DNA from: Tubiluchus corallicola
Lineage: Eukaryota; Priapulida; Priapulimorpha; Priapulimorphida; Tubiluchidae
Reading direction: 5' to 3'
Length of the DNA stretch: 64,000 nt
NCBI GenBank assembly: GCA_030141605.1
Contig: JAQGDQ010000021.1
Span: 620,001-684,000 of the forward strand
Made by a program: the position numbers and the translations under genes. The stretch's first letter is position 1; every line of letters begins with the position of its first letter. The notes below the pieces were generated by a model that saw only the letters and a program-made list of their open reading frames with translations, had not been told where the DNA came from and ran no database searches. This document shows positions 1-14,300 of the stretch, one piece after another.

Positions 1-651
1 CAAGCAAAAAAACAACTCAGTGATCCAGTCTGATCACCCACCACAGCTGCATTGATCAAACTATAGGCCATGCTTTGACCTAATACAATGTTTAAACTGA
101 AAGGTAGTTTTCAATCAGTCATTACTGTTGCGTTGTGGCTTATCCCTAAACTAACACTGTTTCGCAAGAACAAACTTGTCGTTATTACCTTAGACTTCAA
201 GACGCCGTTTATCATGCCTTTTATTTAGACTTGGACTTAACTATTTTAATTGTAAAGGAATGAACAAAAAACGTAACATAAAGGCATATTGGGATGGCAT
301 AATTATAGGTGTTCACAGCATCAGTGTCATCATTGTGTTGGGAGAGGATATGCTTATGCTTCCTCATTCTTGTCAATGGAGTACACCATATTACAACTGA
401 CAGAAGCTAATGTAGCTAACTAACTACTGATGTTCACTCTCTGTAGACTGTAGTGGCGAATGGCTATAATCAAAATTCTAACGTACTGCACATACAGATT
501 TGCTGCCGCCTTAAATTTTGTTTTAAATTCCCAACAAAAGGTGGCAGCAACTACATAACAGCTTGATTGTTTATCAACATGCCATCTCCGTGCTTCGTGT
601 TTGTGCTTTTTTGATGTTCTTGTTTGGTACGCCTGCAGCGTTTTAAAAACT
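1..651. other. Upstream flank of the SPATA6-like gene
   Basis: No coding exon recognised on either strand. An AG acceptor-like site (gcctgcag at about 632-639) lies 12 bases before the start codon, so the 5' UTR may be spliced and the promoter may lie off the left edge. Confidence 0.35.
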
Positions 652-3600
652 ATGACTGGAAAAGTGATAAAATGTACTGCCGCTATAACTGTCTATGCTG
701 TAAGTTAATTGATTTATTATAAGAAACGCATTATTCAGCACTTATGTTGTGGCTGACTACTTTTAGCTACACTACTTACAGTGTTACTCTGTCATAATTA
801 GGGATTAAGTGAGCACACTCATAGAAATTTCATATTTTTTCATGGAGTAATTGTCAGTTAAATTTAAGCTTTACTAGAATTGGTGCGGCAATCACCATGG
901 CACGCAACATATTAGTACAAAATAACTACTGATAAAGTAAAATTTAAATATGTTAATTATTATAATCTCTTGCTTGCTGTTGGGTGGTGAATGAACGTTT
1001 TTATTCGGTGAGTTTATTCCATGCGGTAACTTAGCAACTAAAAATAAATTATAATATTGTATTATTTACATTTTATTTTAATCATTGTAAGTTGTATAAC
1101 TTTATTATTTACATGCTTGTTTTCTTTTAATTTTGTATTTTGTATTTTCATCATATCTGTATATTATTTTGTCATGGTAAATGGAATATATATATATATA
1201 GATAGATAGATAGATAGGAATATATATTACTTCAAGATAGGCATGATTGCACTACCACTTTTATGCTGTACTTAACTTTCAATATTACCTTTTATTTTCA
1301 AAGTCGTCGGGACGTAGTGTCGATCTCGGGTGCTTTCCCTTCACAAACATGATTGAAAACTGTTGATAGATGGTGTGTTTTATACGAAATGAATGTGAAA
1401 CGTATAAAGCCCAGGTGTCGTCTCCCCCGTGGCAGGGATACAGGGGCAAATTATGCCCCAGAAATTTTCGCATTTTTGGGTATCATAGTCAAATAATCAG
1501 GAAACTACTACAAAAAATAAATAAAAAAAATTAAGTTATTTTTGAGTTATGCCGTTATTGCAATTATGCATTTATAAGTAAGTTGTTTTGTACACACAAA
1601 AAAAGCCCAGTAGCATCCAAAAGTGCTTAATTTTCATTAATTATAATATACTTTAGCATAATAATGATAACGATAATTTATTTGTAGAGTGCAGAAATTG
1701 ACCAGCTGTGCTATAATACAGGTTTACAACTACAAATGACTGCAATAAAAATATAAGCATACAATAAAAATTCATCAGGCACACTGTTGAAACGTTATGG
1801 TGAAAAGATAGGTTTTGAGATTAATTTTAAAACAGCTAAAATCAAGTAACTAAATGCAAGCTAATGGGAAATTTAATCCATGCTTGTGTGCACACTCACC
1901 ATACCAAATGATGATTCTTCAACAGCTAGTGTAAACTGTGTAAATAATGTACATTGTTAGGCTTGTGAATGCTATTGTGTTATTAAGAGTAGTACTACTA
2001 ATTGGGTTGTGTTTGTTATTGATGGTAAAAGAAGCCAGGTGATTTGCAAACTTCGGCAGATTGACAAGGCGAAGCCTGTGTGTAGGTTTTTGCCCATGGT
2101 TTCTTCTCTCTGTGAATACACTGAAAACACTTCATCCCTAAGGATGAGACCCCCCCCCCCCCCATAATGATATGGTGGCAAGGTGTTTTTAAACACTGTT
2201 ATATACATCATTTTTGCATTTGAGTTTTTTATCCAACATTTTTCTCAAATTCATGCAGTGTCCAATTAAATGAACATAAACTCTGCTCAGTAGTCTTAGG
2301 ATTAGTGTTAGAGTAATTGTTATTGGGTTTGCAAAGAAATAAGTGCAAATCTTGTGAAATCACAATTTTATTACTGAAGAAATGGGAAAAAATAGAAGCT
2401 GCACTTAATTGGATTTACCCAAAACAGAAGACAATAATATATTTTTTAAAATATTATTAGGTATTAACTATAAAGAATGTGGCAAAATCTGTTTTATTTG
2501 TAATAACTACAAAATAGCTTCAGGCAAAACATAAATGGAATAAAATGAATAAGTTAAAATAGTGCACTCATAGACGATACTGCAAGTTTATACACATGGC
2601 CTTAAATTTTATTTAAAATGGCTGATCTTTTATAAAAATAAAGATACATTTTTAGTCTTGACATAGGTCATACTGCACAACCCTACGCATTTAATCTTCT
2701 GATTATCAAACTTATTTATTCCAACCAACACCCAAGGACTTTAGTTAGCAAACTTGCCGACCATTTAATTTTAAAGTGGGTGTGAAATGCGGAAAGTCCG
2801 ACATCGTAAAATGCTACACTTTGCATTTACTGTATAAGATTTTGCTATAAATATAAACTGCTTCTGAATTGTTATTTAAGTGGATCTGATTGCGGACATT
2901 AGCTGGAGGGCATGTAATTACTGTTGATATGGCATTAATTAATTACTCAAACCTAGAATGAGACAGATGTGCTGATTGTTTGCACCTGCTGTTTTACATT
3001 TTGCATGTCACAGTTACTGGAAGCTGCTTAATTTTACAGCTGTTAGTTTGACAGCAATAAACATTTGCGATTTTACTTCACGTAGAAAAATTATTTGTGT
3101 CATTATCAGTCCGTTCTACCTGCTGATCAGTGGTCGCTCATGTATAGGTTCTGTGGTGCTGCAGTACCCCCTGTTTTCACTCATTATCATCGATAATATT
3201 CAATATAATAATCTTTTTTCTTTAGTTCTTTCTTTATACAGTACTTGTGCAGAACCAGAGCACATAAGGGAAGTACAATTTGCTTCACAGCCCAAGCATC
3301 GTGGTATTTGCGGCCATGCGCACATGTCTGAGATAAGACGCTGTACTTTAGGTAGAAAGAGTACTGTCGCTCACTGCAGTACATGTTGTCAGTTGTCACG
3401 TGCTTAAAAGCCATGTATCAGCATATTCTTGAACTGCGACAGTTTATGCTATTCGTAAGAAAACAATATTTTTTGTTTAGGAGTTTATCAAGGTTATGTT
3501 TAAATCAGTTTGTTTGTTTAAAATTACAATTACAACATTATAATTACATCTGTTTGTTTTGTTTTACACAGTATTAAAACAATGGCTAAAAAATTTCAAT

Positions 3601-6600
3601 TTTGCAGCACCCCCACTAATTTTAGCCACTGCTGCTGATATTGCTGCCTGTAAACATGTGAAAAACATAAGCGACCTAACAAGTTATGCGAGTTGCTCCA
3701 AAACATATATGGCTAATAGAAGATATATTAGGCTTGAACCAAATATGCCTTTGAAATAATTTAAGTTTACAAAAAGTTCATATTATGCAATACAGGTCAT
3801 GAGTGTGTGAGTGCTATTCATATGTTATGGCAGATCTCAATTTTTTGTTTATTATCCAATCAGTAGTTAAGCAACACATGCTTACAAATGAAAGGGGCAC
3901 TTTTTGTCTGAAATGCATGAATAATAACATGAAAATGAGTGGCTGAGCAACTTTTGCCTTTTTCATTTCCCCCGCATGTAAAATTGTTTCACAGACTAGC
4001 TGGCAGCTTAAACATTTTCTAGGTAACTTGTCCAGGAGTATGGCTTCCAAACAGGGGAGAAGTCTACATTCTTATACGGCTATGGGGCCAGCGTCAACGT
4101 ACAAAGCCCTTTGTGCCGTCTTTTCCCCTTTTCTTCCGACAAATACTTACATTTGAAAAGGTATAGCTCATTTTAGTTTTATATTTTCAACATTATCTTC
4201 CAAGTAATGCACACAAGCGTAGCTATTAAAATGCAACAAGTTCTTAGTTATAAGTCTAATTATTTATGAGGTTTTTTATAGGTCAAACAGGCTAATTGTT
4301 TTTTTCACGTGTAATAAGTTAAAAATACTTAAAATAGAAAATGCAATGCTCAAATTAAATTAATGAGCAAGAAATTTAAAGTACTTTTTGTGCATTATAC
4401 ATAACATGAGATGTTACAAGAGTATGACACTGCAAAAGCACTTGCAATCTTTGGTGACATAGTAGCACCACTTGTCGCTGGCTTGTTCACTGCAATGTCA
4501 TTTAAAAATTAAGTTTCAGCTATTATGTTGTGTTTTTTTGCTATTTAGGTGTTCTACCGCTGTTTAGATCCAGCTGAAATGTTGGACGAATTAGAAGGTA
4601 AGATTTTGTGATATATTTTAGCCAATGTGGCAATTTTGTGAGCGAGTGAAATAGCTCAGTTGCCTCAGTGTGTGTTTTGCTATGAATGGAAGCAGGTTGT
4701 GGATGTGTGGCTAGTTTTACCTGTCATTCAGCTTTGCAGGTGAACTGAAGAGCTAGTTTAAAGTTTTCAACAGATGCTGAGAGTATCTAAATCTTACAAT
4801 TCTTCGAAAATATAATAATATATTCTCTGTCTCTCAATTTTAATACAGATTTAGTGGAGCCTGTATTCTATTAGATACCTAATTATTACTTGTCAATCAC
4901 TTAACATTTCTACAATTTATTTACAATTGAATTAGCCTTGAATCAAAGTTTAGTGGTATAACTTTTCAGAAAAGATATATTAAAGATCAAATATTTTAAA
5001 CTATTTTTATTGATTTTCTTTTTTCCGTGAAAATTTAGATCATGGTGTCATGGTGGATCTAATACAAATGCAAAATGATGGTGATGTTGCATTAGCCACA
5101 TACAAGGCTTCAGCCCGGGAATTCTTATATCCTCACAGAGCGCATGCTGTAGCTCTGTCCGGAAGTAATCGAGAATTGCTCTTAGACAGGCTGTTAGATT
5201 TTCCGGTATGAAATTAGACGAAATTCTGATTGTGATACTGTTGTTAACTCTTTACTTTCTGTCGTTAGAAAGAGCAAAAATTAAAAGGTAATCTTTATGG
5301 TATGCAAGCTAAAGGTTTAGTTTAACATCAAGAAGTCAGATAAAAATAATTTCTGAAAGATAAGAATTCTAATTGTTTTTTTTCTTTTTCTTATTATTAA
5401 AGCACAAGAATACCCTTCACTTACATAAAGCTTTTAAATTGCCTTGAACTTTTATACCACTTACATGCTGTCTTATTGCATACAAGGCTTGCATTAACAG
5501 TAATGCTGTATAAAACTTGAAATTTAAACTTCCGCGATGACCGCTAGGGCAGCCATTTTTTTGATGATAAGTCATTTGAAACGAGTTTAGATGACATTGT
5601 ACAAAGTTTGAAATACATGTAATAATTAAAGCATTCGTAGTGCACTGTTCACTAACAAAGCAAAAGTATAAATTACTTTATATTGTCTTTAAGTTTAAAA
5701 ATAGGTGTTTTGATGAGTCAGTGGTGCATACTAGGAAGGTGAGTCAGTGACAGTTTACCAATTGGTGCGAACATTTTAAATTTTTAAGAACTTTCTTTTC
5801 TAGATACATAAGTCTTTCAATCAGGTAAGCGTAATGCTAAGTAATATAACTTTGCAAAGGAAAGTTTCTGGCACACATTTTAACATTGGCCTTTCTTCTT
5901 CTTTAGTAGTAAGTTATAATGGCTGGATGGCAAAAACTGACTGAATTTGTTTTTGATTTCTGTAGGGAATAGCCCCTAAAATGGAATTTACAACAGAGAC
6001 TACAATCAAAGAATATTTGTGGCTTGATCACCATATAAGGGACAATGAAGTGATTAGTGAAACAAGACCAAAATCTGTATCACCACACATGAGAGTGCCA
6101 TCAGGGAGGTACAGGTATAGGTACTAGTATAAAAATTGAACACAATTTACTATTTTTGATGCATAAGCCTGCTATGCATTTTTGGACTAATGTAATAATG
6201 TAATGCTTTATTGCCTTGATATTTTATTGTTTTTTACATAGATGAAACCAAAATGTATCTTTTGTAATTGTTTACTGTTCTATGCTGAAGTAAAATTTCA
6301 TTAATCGTTAATCAGGAATGTTTTAGGGGGTGATTCAAAGCACTTTGCAATCAATGAATATTTATTACATGCTATAAATATTTAATACGTCACATATGCC
6401 AGGGATACAGCACTCTTATCATAATTGCATTATAATTATGTGACACGTATTGATTCAGCTGAAATCGACTAACTGCATTAGTGGCTGTGATTCTTTGTTC
6501 AAGTCACGGTTAATGACCACCTGGGTGTTTAACAGTTTTATGCTGAATCCTGCATATAATTAACATCTTGCACGAAAACACAGCATGTTTGTTTGCTGCC

Positions 6601-9600
6601 ATCATGATAGTAACCGTGTTATGAACAAAATATTAGTCTAATCATTCTTGTTTTTTCAGACGGTACAGAAGCAGATCAGCAGCACAAGCACGTAAAATGA
6701 GCAAATGCCGTCGTTCATACTCTTGTGGTAGCTTGGAAGGAAGACCGCCTTTTGTGGTTAGAAAAGTATGAAATACGTAACTAATATCATTCAAATTTGT
6801 TTACTTTATAGAAAATCCTACTGATATAAAGAGACAATGAGTACTAGTTCTAAAACATTTTCATACATGTTAGCTGAAAGATGCTGTGGGCCAATTAGGC
6901 CTAAGCAAACAGAAAACTTTGCTTGTCCCTGTCTTGCTAATACTGCAATCCAACATTATAATGAATTAGTATCCACGGAGCTCTGATCAGGTTACCAGAT
7001 GCCAAATTAAACAAAAATTAGGTAGAAATAAGTGGTGATTTAAATACCTGCAGTAAATTTTATGCTAAGAAAGTTGTTTCAAAATTTATCAGTAAGATTG
7101 TTGGAACTTCTATTGTGAGAACATAAACAATTTTTATGATTGCAAATGAAAATTTTTACGACAGGTTGATGACAGACTTATATCATCATATCCTTATGAC
7201 TACAGTTATCGTCACAACCCTAACATCAGAGGACAAAAAACAAGCAGAAAAAGAAAGATATATTCCGAGATTCCAACGAAACAGCATCATAGTGGTGAGT
7301 ACTCTTGCATCATAACTTTTTTATGTTTGAACATGCGGAATAAACAATTAAATGCATTAATCTGTTTTTGAGCTTTGTACATGCGTAGCAATGTTGTGGT
7401 AATGCAGCTTTCTCCTGGTGTTGTACACACACACTTTAAAGAAAACATTCTCATTACACCCATCAAGTAACAGTAACAGCTAATTACTATAGTGTGATCT
7501 AAAATGATGTGATTCGGGAAGATCTAACATCACTGAACTCGACTGCTCTGATGATATTTTAATAACTGTGAAGATCTGAATGTGAAGAATTAAACACTTT
7601 TCTGTTAATTAATTGATAATTGTTATAAAAATGTTCATGGTGACAGCATTTAGAATCAGGAATCAAATTTGCTGATTTTATTAAACTGTTAATTTGAAAT
7701 TTTTGTTTTATAGGTCACCATTGTAAATTTTGTTCACAGAAACACTGGGAGCACACCTGTACAGTTTGCAGATTGTACAGGCGCTATTTTGGTCGAAAGT
7801 ATTGGGGTCATGACTGCAGCCATCCAGCCCACAATGCTGCCTACCGACACCAGAGAAGATTAGAAAACAATGTCAGGGTATGAAAAATTACAATTTAGAG
7901 AGAATTTGTGTATATTTAATAAAAAATTTTGTATGCTGTCTTTTCACGATAATTATTTGATAACATTTACTATACGGAAGAAAACAAACTGAAGTTTGTT
8001 GCTCTTTGTTTTTAATACATTCTGATGAAAATAACAACTGCTTTTAATTTTCTCAGCTAACTTGTTATGCATTAATACCAGCAATTTCTGCATATATTTA
8101 GATGAATATACATTACAATTAAGTAAAAAATTTGCTACTTTATTTTTATACATTTGACAGATGGCCTGTGCTTTTTAAACGTGGTTTAGCAAAATGTGAA
8201 ATTGCAAACTTAATTCATGGACTTGAATAAAATTGACTCTCAAAAAATTAATGAATTGATGTTATCACATAAAGTTAAAGTTTCATAGCTGCTAATAAAT
8301 TTCATTTGACTACATGAATGTTAGCTGTTGTACATGTAAGTTATGTAGTATTTTTGGATACTATTTAAAATGACGTGTGTGTGTGTGGTTTGGGTTAGGC
8401 TAGTTCATTAATTAGCTAAGTTTCTTTAGGGAAGTTGAGCTCTAATTATATGCAAAAAAGCTATTACTATCCTGTAACACAATATAACACAAGGAGCAGT
8501 TTAATTGTTGCCTCGCACTTTATACTATGCTCATCTACATTATCATTTTTATTGGTATTACTATGCTCATCTACATTATCATTATTATAGGTATTCATTT
8601 CATGTTGTCACTTTTATTTGATTAGGTTGTGAAAGAGCCGTATTATACTCGTGGAATGAGATCACGTGCAAGCTATAGCGATGATGGTAAGTAAATATCG
8701 ATCAATTAAATGCTTAATGAAGTACTTATCTGAGTCCGCCTTTTAACATATTGACCACCCATTATGAATATTTTGATTTTGTGTGAATTTCTCATCTTTG
8801 GTGGTGTATTGTCTGCTACCACTACTGTGAGTATGTTCATGGAGTCATAAATTTATCATGAACGTCTTTTATTCTGAATTTTTAAAACATGCATTATCAT
8901 ATCTGTGGCCCCACAGAAAAAGAAAACATTTTGTTGGTAGTAATTGCTATTAAAGATTATGGTTGAGTGAGTACTTTGTAATTTGCCTAACATTGAAGTA
9001 ATGAAATGTTTTAAGTTTGGATGAATTTTATGTAACGTCATTCTCTCATTTATGTTAGATGATGATCCGATTCCTGTAAGAGCATCCGGACTTCGAGATA
9101 GCAGAAGAAATTTTCAACAGAGCCCTAGGAGTCCATCCCCCGAAAACATCTCCTCTAGGCGATTACTGAAAAAAGCGCAGAAAGCTTTTGATGACGTTAA
9201 AAGGGCATCGCGGCATCCTCAAGAAGACAAACTGGAGGACGTCGTTGCTGCTGAAAGAAGAGCTACGGTGTCACAAAACCGTCATGAGGCAAGCAGTGAC
9301 GCAAAGTTTGCCCCAGGTCTGCTGCGAACTGATAATTATACTGATAGACTTGATCAGAGAGGATTGGCACAGGGAGTCTCTTATTATGATGATGCACCTG
9401 GGGTAAGCAATATTATGAATTTATTGCACATTAATGCAGTAATTATTTGTTCGTTTTTGTTCATTTACAAATTTTTGACATGTTCTATATAACCTGCTAT
9501 TAGGCTCTAGCCCTTAGCCTGTCATATCAATATACTTGTGGTTGCTACATTTTATGTATCATTTATCTTTCATTATCTCTCGACTTTTACAATGGGCATG

Positions 9601-10798
9601 ACTTCACATTGTTTTTAACTTATAGGGAAATGATTTTCCGGAGTACTATGATGATGATTATGAAACATTTGTGGATGAAGGTATAACCGGAGATTACATT
9701 CCGGATGATACAGCTTCTGCGGATTCATTGACTGACATCCGTGACAGATTTCAAGCGTTGGGGGAAGACAGGTCTAGTTCAACAAGAGACAACATTGTTA
9801 ATCACACGTAAGTTTGTGAATATTTTTCCTTAACTTTATGTTTAATGTTTTTGCGACATTCGATGTTTAGGGCATATTTTCCAACGAAGCAGTTCAATTT
9901 TGCCTACAGATGGCAGGATTACTTAATAAATGGATATTTTCAATCTAAATCTAATATAGTGTCAGAAATTCTATTTTTGTCTTCATTATAGACCTGAATA
10001 AACCATCCTGCACTAAGCTAAAGCGAGTGTTCAGGAAACTTAATCAAAACATTAAACAAAAGTTAATCAAATCATTTCAATCTCTGTTGCTTTTTAATGA
10101 CCTCTGAAGTGGCCATTACATATTGGGTGCTCATGTAACGTGAAATTCAGTCAACAGCGAACGTAAAAAATTAGTCCCTTTGTCTGAAGTACAACATGTC
10201 TACGGACCTCTATTTCCATGTTTTTTATTATTAATATTTCTCAAGGTCTTATTTTCATAAGAAAAATGCTTATGTAAATTGACAAATGTAAAAATATAAT
10301 ATTTTTCTTCCGAGTAATTAATTGCACTAATTCAGCACTGTAAGGCAATGTTGACACAGAAATGGTCATTCAATATTTTCAGCTATGTATTTTTAATGAG
10401 GAACTCTACGCAGAAAATTACGAAAATTTCAATGTCTGTGATTCAAGGAGTATGTTTCCTGTAAATCCTTCAGTCAAAAAAACTGATCACAATAGTTCTA
10501 TGTGACTAAATGACCTTTAATGCTTAAAAGTAAAAAAGAAAAAGTAAAAATTTTTCATCTGTGACACAAGTCTACCCAAGAAAAGCTACTATTCTAATTA
10601 TGACCGCATTTATTTTAAATCTTAATATTATTTAACAGTCTTGTTGAGTTGGATGAAAAGAACCCGCATGCAGTATCAACAGCGGACCGTCCTTCAAACC
10701 ATACGAGCAAGAAAGATAAACTGTATGCAGAGTTTGATGAACAAATTGAAAAAATCTACGATAGGCTTTATGGACTCAACAAACCACTTGTTCATTGA
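652..10798 (+). CDS. SPATA6: SPATA6-like protein, 12 coding exons
   Basis: Exons read from the sequence: 652-699, 4023-4160, 4549-4597, 5039-5205, 5966-6114, 6660-6765, 7165-7294, 7714-7877, 8626-8686, 9059-9402, 9626-9807, 10639-10798. All junctions are GT-AG and in phase, giving 1698 nt, 565 residues (human SPATA6 is 488). The N-terminal part carries the family pattern: start MTGKVIK, then CPGVWLPNRGEVYI, FEKVF and DPAEMLDELE, followed by EFLYPHR, SNRELLLDR and PKMEFTTETTIKE. PPFVVRKVD (exon 6) and the C-terminal block KIYDRLYGLN also match human SPATA6. In mouse, SPATA6 is needed for the sperm connecting piece; a similar sperm role here is inference. An added Cys/His-rich block at residues 264-302 (exon 8) is not something I recall in the vertebrate protein. 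The C-terminal half is charged, Ser-rich and probably disordered. The first exon rests on a 16-codon match plus phase, so it is the least certain. Confidence 0.88.
1187..1217. repeat. Microsatellite (TA)n followed by (GATA)n
   Basis: A TA run of about 14 bases passes directly into four to five GATA units. It lies inside SPATA6 intron 1. Confidence 0.9.
1390..2080 (+). repeat. Dispersed repeat family, copy 1
   Basis: This stretch of SPATA6 intron 1 shares ordered blocks with two stretches near 46.5 and 47.7 kb. They include a GCAAATTAT-CAGAAATTTT block, an internal TTATTGCA block, and a terminal block around TGATGG-AAAAGAAGCCA-GTGAT ending near CAAACTT. No coding capacity or terminal repeats were seen, so the class is unknown. 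Confidence 0.7.
2148..2163. repeat. Homopolymer run of 16 C
   Basis: Sixteen consecutive C residues in SPATA6 intron 1, striking in an AT-rich context. Length may be unstable or affected by sequencing error. Confidence 0.95.
8523..8597. repeat. Tandem duplication, unit about 37 bp, 2 copies
   Basis: The block ACTATGCTCATCTACATTAT is present twice in direct succession, with near-identical flanks, in the SPATA6 intron between 7878 and 8625. Confidence 0.85.
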
Positions 10799-11170
10799 CA
10801 CTGCTTATTGATGAGATTTGACAATACTTTTGTAAAATCACTGCAGAAAAATGATTTCAAACTATCATATTTATATTTACATATGTGCTGTAGCTGTATA
10901 CAGATAAATGTTAGCATTAATCAGTGTAGCTTTTTTTGTTAAATTTCTTTGATATGTATTGTGATTAGGTGCAATATTTTGTTTGTTCTATTGAATAGAC
11001 CTAGTATATCTGATTGTAAAGCAGGAAATGTACATTTAATTTTTTACTGTCTACTTTTACAGCTATGGCTACATTACTGATATTATTAGCTATTTACACA
11101 TAGATTTAAAAATTGGATATTTATTAATGAATTCATTAATTTATGTATATGGACATTGTATAAATCAAAA

Positions 11171-11176
11171 AATAAA
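11171..11176 (+). terminator. Candidate poly(A) signal AATAAA of SPATA6-like gene
   Basis: Canonical hexamer 373 bases past the SPATA6 stop codon, just before the 3' end of the convergent TCEANC2 gene. Confidence 0.5.
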
Positions 11177-11256
11177 AATTGATTTATATAAAAAATACGT
11201 TTAATAAATTTACAAATTACATTGCTGTTTCCCTGAGAAATATTTTACTTTAATGT

Positions 11257-11262
11257 TTTATT
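11257..11262 (-). terminator. Candidate poly(A) signal of TCEANC2
   Basis: TTTATT on the + strand reads AATAAA on the - strand, about 73 bases past the TCEANC2 stop. The two convergent 3' UTRs therefore abut or overlap within about 540 bases. Confidence 0.5.
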
Positions 11263-11334
11263 TCAGTTTAAATTAAAATTATATGCAAAATGGTCAATGA
11301 GTTAAAAAAAGTGTGTCTAAAAGCCATAAAACCA

Positions 11335-14300
11335 TCATCTTTTTGAATTTTTAACAAATGCAGAAATGTTAAGTACTGAATGTTTCAAGTCGCTGCATAC
11401 GTTTTTGTTGTGCTTCAAAGTAAAGACAATTTTTCTCATTGTCCGCCGATATCCTACATTTGGTTTGCGATCATGCTGATAAAATACCTCTCTTTCAATG
11501 TTTACTGATAAACCATTGTCGATCTGAAATGAGAATTTCTGTTAAACCAGAATGGCAATGCAGTCAAACCTTGTTATAACATCCCCAGAATGGAAGCCTC
11601 GCTTAATGCCCAAATTTTTGGCAAAACAAATGTCTGTATTTGCATAGACCTCTGTATACATTAATGGACCTCATTATAATGCCAAACTCGCTTAATGCAA
11701 CTTTTGCAGTCCCAAAGTGTATTTCTTTCAATTGATACAGTTGCAATGGATGTTGAGAAGTCATGCTTTGCATGTGGTGCTGACGAACCACTGGCATGAC
11801 AGTGTCCGGTTTTTCGCTGGATTATCTGCTGTGTTTACCTGTCTTGAGAGAAGATTTCTGTCTGCCTATTTGTCTGATTACACCGATTATGACAAATGGA
11901 TGCTGAGAAAATGTTTTAACCTTAAGCAATCAATTACCAACTTTGGACAATTAGTATAAAATATTGCATTTACTATTAAATGTAAACACTTGTTTTCGCT
12001 ACAATGTATATATAATGTCTGGCATTATCTGTTCTTATCAAAATTGCGAGGTTCACTTGCAGCATTTTAATTAAAAATGACTGTTAAAATGTCGGTAGCA
12101 GTAAATAAAGGAGTCCTTGAGACGAATAGTATCTGAATTGCATGATTAGTAGAAATTTGCTGTATTCCAGCTTGCAACGTATGAAAAATAATCTAACTAT
12201 GTCGATTTGAACTGGTTTACATTAAATATGAAATATCTTTTTAGAATATACCTCCATATTTAGAGCGTTGGCTACCATTTTTCTTCCAGTGCTGCGTAGT
12301 TTCTCAGTTTTAGCATCACATTTCACATCTATGACTGGTCTTCCGGTGTGGGTTTTAACATACTTCTCCCATGTCTCTGTTAACAGTTTGGCTTTGTCTG
12401 CAATTTGTGTGTCGTTGTGCCTCGTCAATTTCTTAACAGTTTTACCTGCAGTACCAGCATTTATTACATTTTCTGCAGTTATGCTGTTGCAGATTTCAAT
12501 ATCATTTGGTAATCGAAAGATGGAATGCTAAAAAGTGTTGAAATGAAATATTTCCAAAACTAAAAACAAGAAATGCAATTCTACAGGGGTTAGAACAAAT
12601 ATTATTCAAACACTTCTTAGACACAGTTGAGTTAACAAGAAAAATACACACTTGACAGCTGTAATTTTCTACAATGATGCTGTTAGTGACAACTAGCCTT
12701 ACTGCATTACTTTCGCAACAGCCTCATCAATTTCTTAATCTTGTTTAACGCATTAATGATATTGTTAAAATTACTTAGCACATTTTGCTCTTTAGCCAAC
12801 TTTAATTTATCTGTAGTGAACTTTCCTCAAAAAGAGAATTTCGGGTATTATATTACTCGCAATTCACAGTCCTTTTCAGTAAATGGAAAAATTTATTAAA
12901 ATGAACACCAAAATGTAAAAAGTAATCTCTAGCTTACACGGGTCCTGCTTGAAAATTGAAGATAGTGCCACTTCACCTATTTTTGTGTCTTTAAGTACTG
13001 TAATAGATGGCTGTTTTTCTGTGAGCGCATTTAGAGCAGACAGCATGATTTCCACCTTTTGTCCCGGGAGTTCTAACTGTGCCTTATATCGCAAAATGTC
13101 TTCAACGATTACAACTCTCTATAAAAAAAAAGACAAAACTACAAAAAAAAAAAATCACTTCAGTGTTTGATAGGCTTGTGCGTACTTCACTGTTGTACTA
13201 TATAATTATACACACAAGTAATTAACAATATTAAAATAGTAAAGACAAAGTTAAAATATAAATTGTAATTAAATTTTGGAAGTGCAAAGTCGACATTGCA
13301 GCATGTTATCTTAATGACTTGTAAGGCTTGTACAGTACATTCCAAATAAGCGATTTGAATTTCTATGCAAGTAGTAAGTTGCCTTAAAATGCAAGTAGAA
13401 AATTTCAAGTGTGTACAAATAATAAGTACATTTAAATTGCGAATCAAGCAAATATAAAGTGATCACTACTGCAAGTCCAATGTATCACAAGCAGGACCTG
13501 ATTAAGATGTGTTCAGGTGCCTCTCTCCTTTGCCCCATGACACCGCATCCACGTTTCGCAGCTCATATACATATTATGTTATATAAATTATGTGACATTA
13601 TATATAAAACAAACTCCATTGCTCTATATGCCAGGATTTATGCACTTAAATTCTTTATTGACTTTTAATTAAATAAATTAGCTAAAAAAAGATGATGCCT
13701 GCCAACAGCAAAAAAATTAATCATTCTCCTATAGCCCTCTACCTCACATTTTGAATTGTGTAATGCTTTTATGATCTTTAACATACTTTATCTGTTTTCA
13801 ATTTACAATTTTTTGCCAGCTTGGTGCCTCCCCTAAGCCTTAGAGCCCTAAGCATGTACTTAGTCTGCTTATGCGCTAATCTGGCCCTGATCACAAGTGA
13901 GTCCAGTAACTGACATATTGGTACACATATGAGTGCTCACTATCTTTATGTAATTATGTATTAGTACATATTAAATCAGTTCTGACTGATAAAAAGATAA
14001 GAACACAGTCATAAAGTCGACACTATATGATATGAATTGTTTCACAGACCACGTGGTGGTCTGTGAAAATAGGCTATGTAAAAATGGTCTGTAAAATAGG
14101 CTATCATTTCTGACAACTTGTGATAATCTTATAATATTCGATGGTACACTGTGTCGTTTGTTATATCGATTCTTATATTATAGAGTGCAAATACAGGTGT
14201 TCAGAAATCATTGTAAATCAATTTCACAGTCTAAGAGTAAATATAACAGGTCTGATCGTGTACACACGTATCGAAACAGTGAGTTAAATAATCTTGTTTT

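Noticed and set aside
2976-3407. 143-codon open frame on the + strand
   Set aside because: Hydrophobic, Cys-rich, no family resemblance and no usable splice context; lies in SPATA6 intron 1.
11560-11760. Possible pogo-like element beginning CAGTCAAACCTTGTTATAAC
   Set aside because: The left end looks like a pogo-type terminus, but no matching inverted right end or TA duplication was found in TCEANC2 intron 3.
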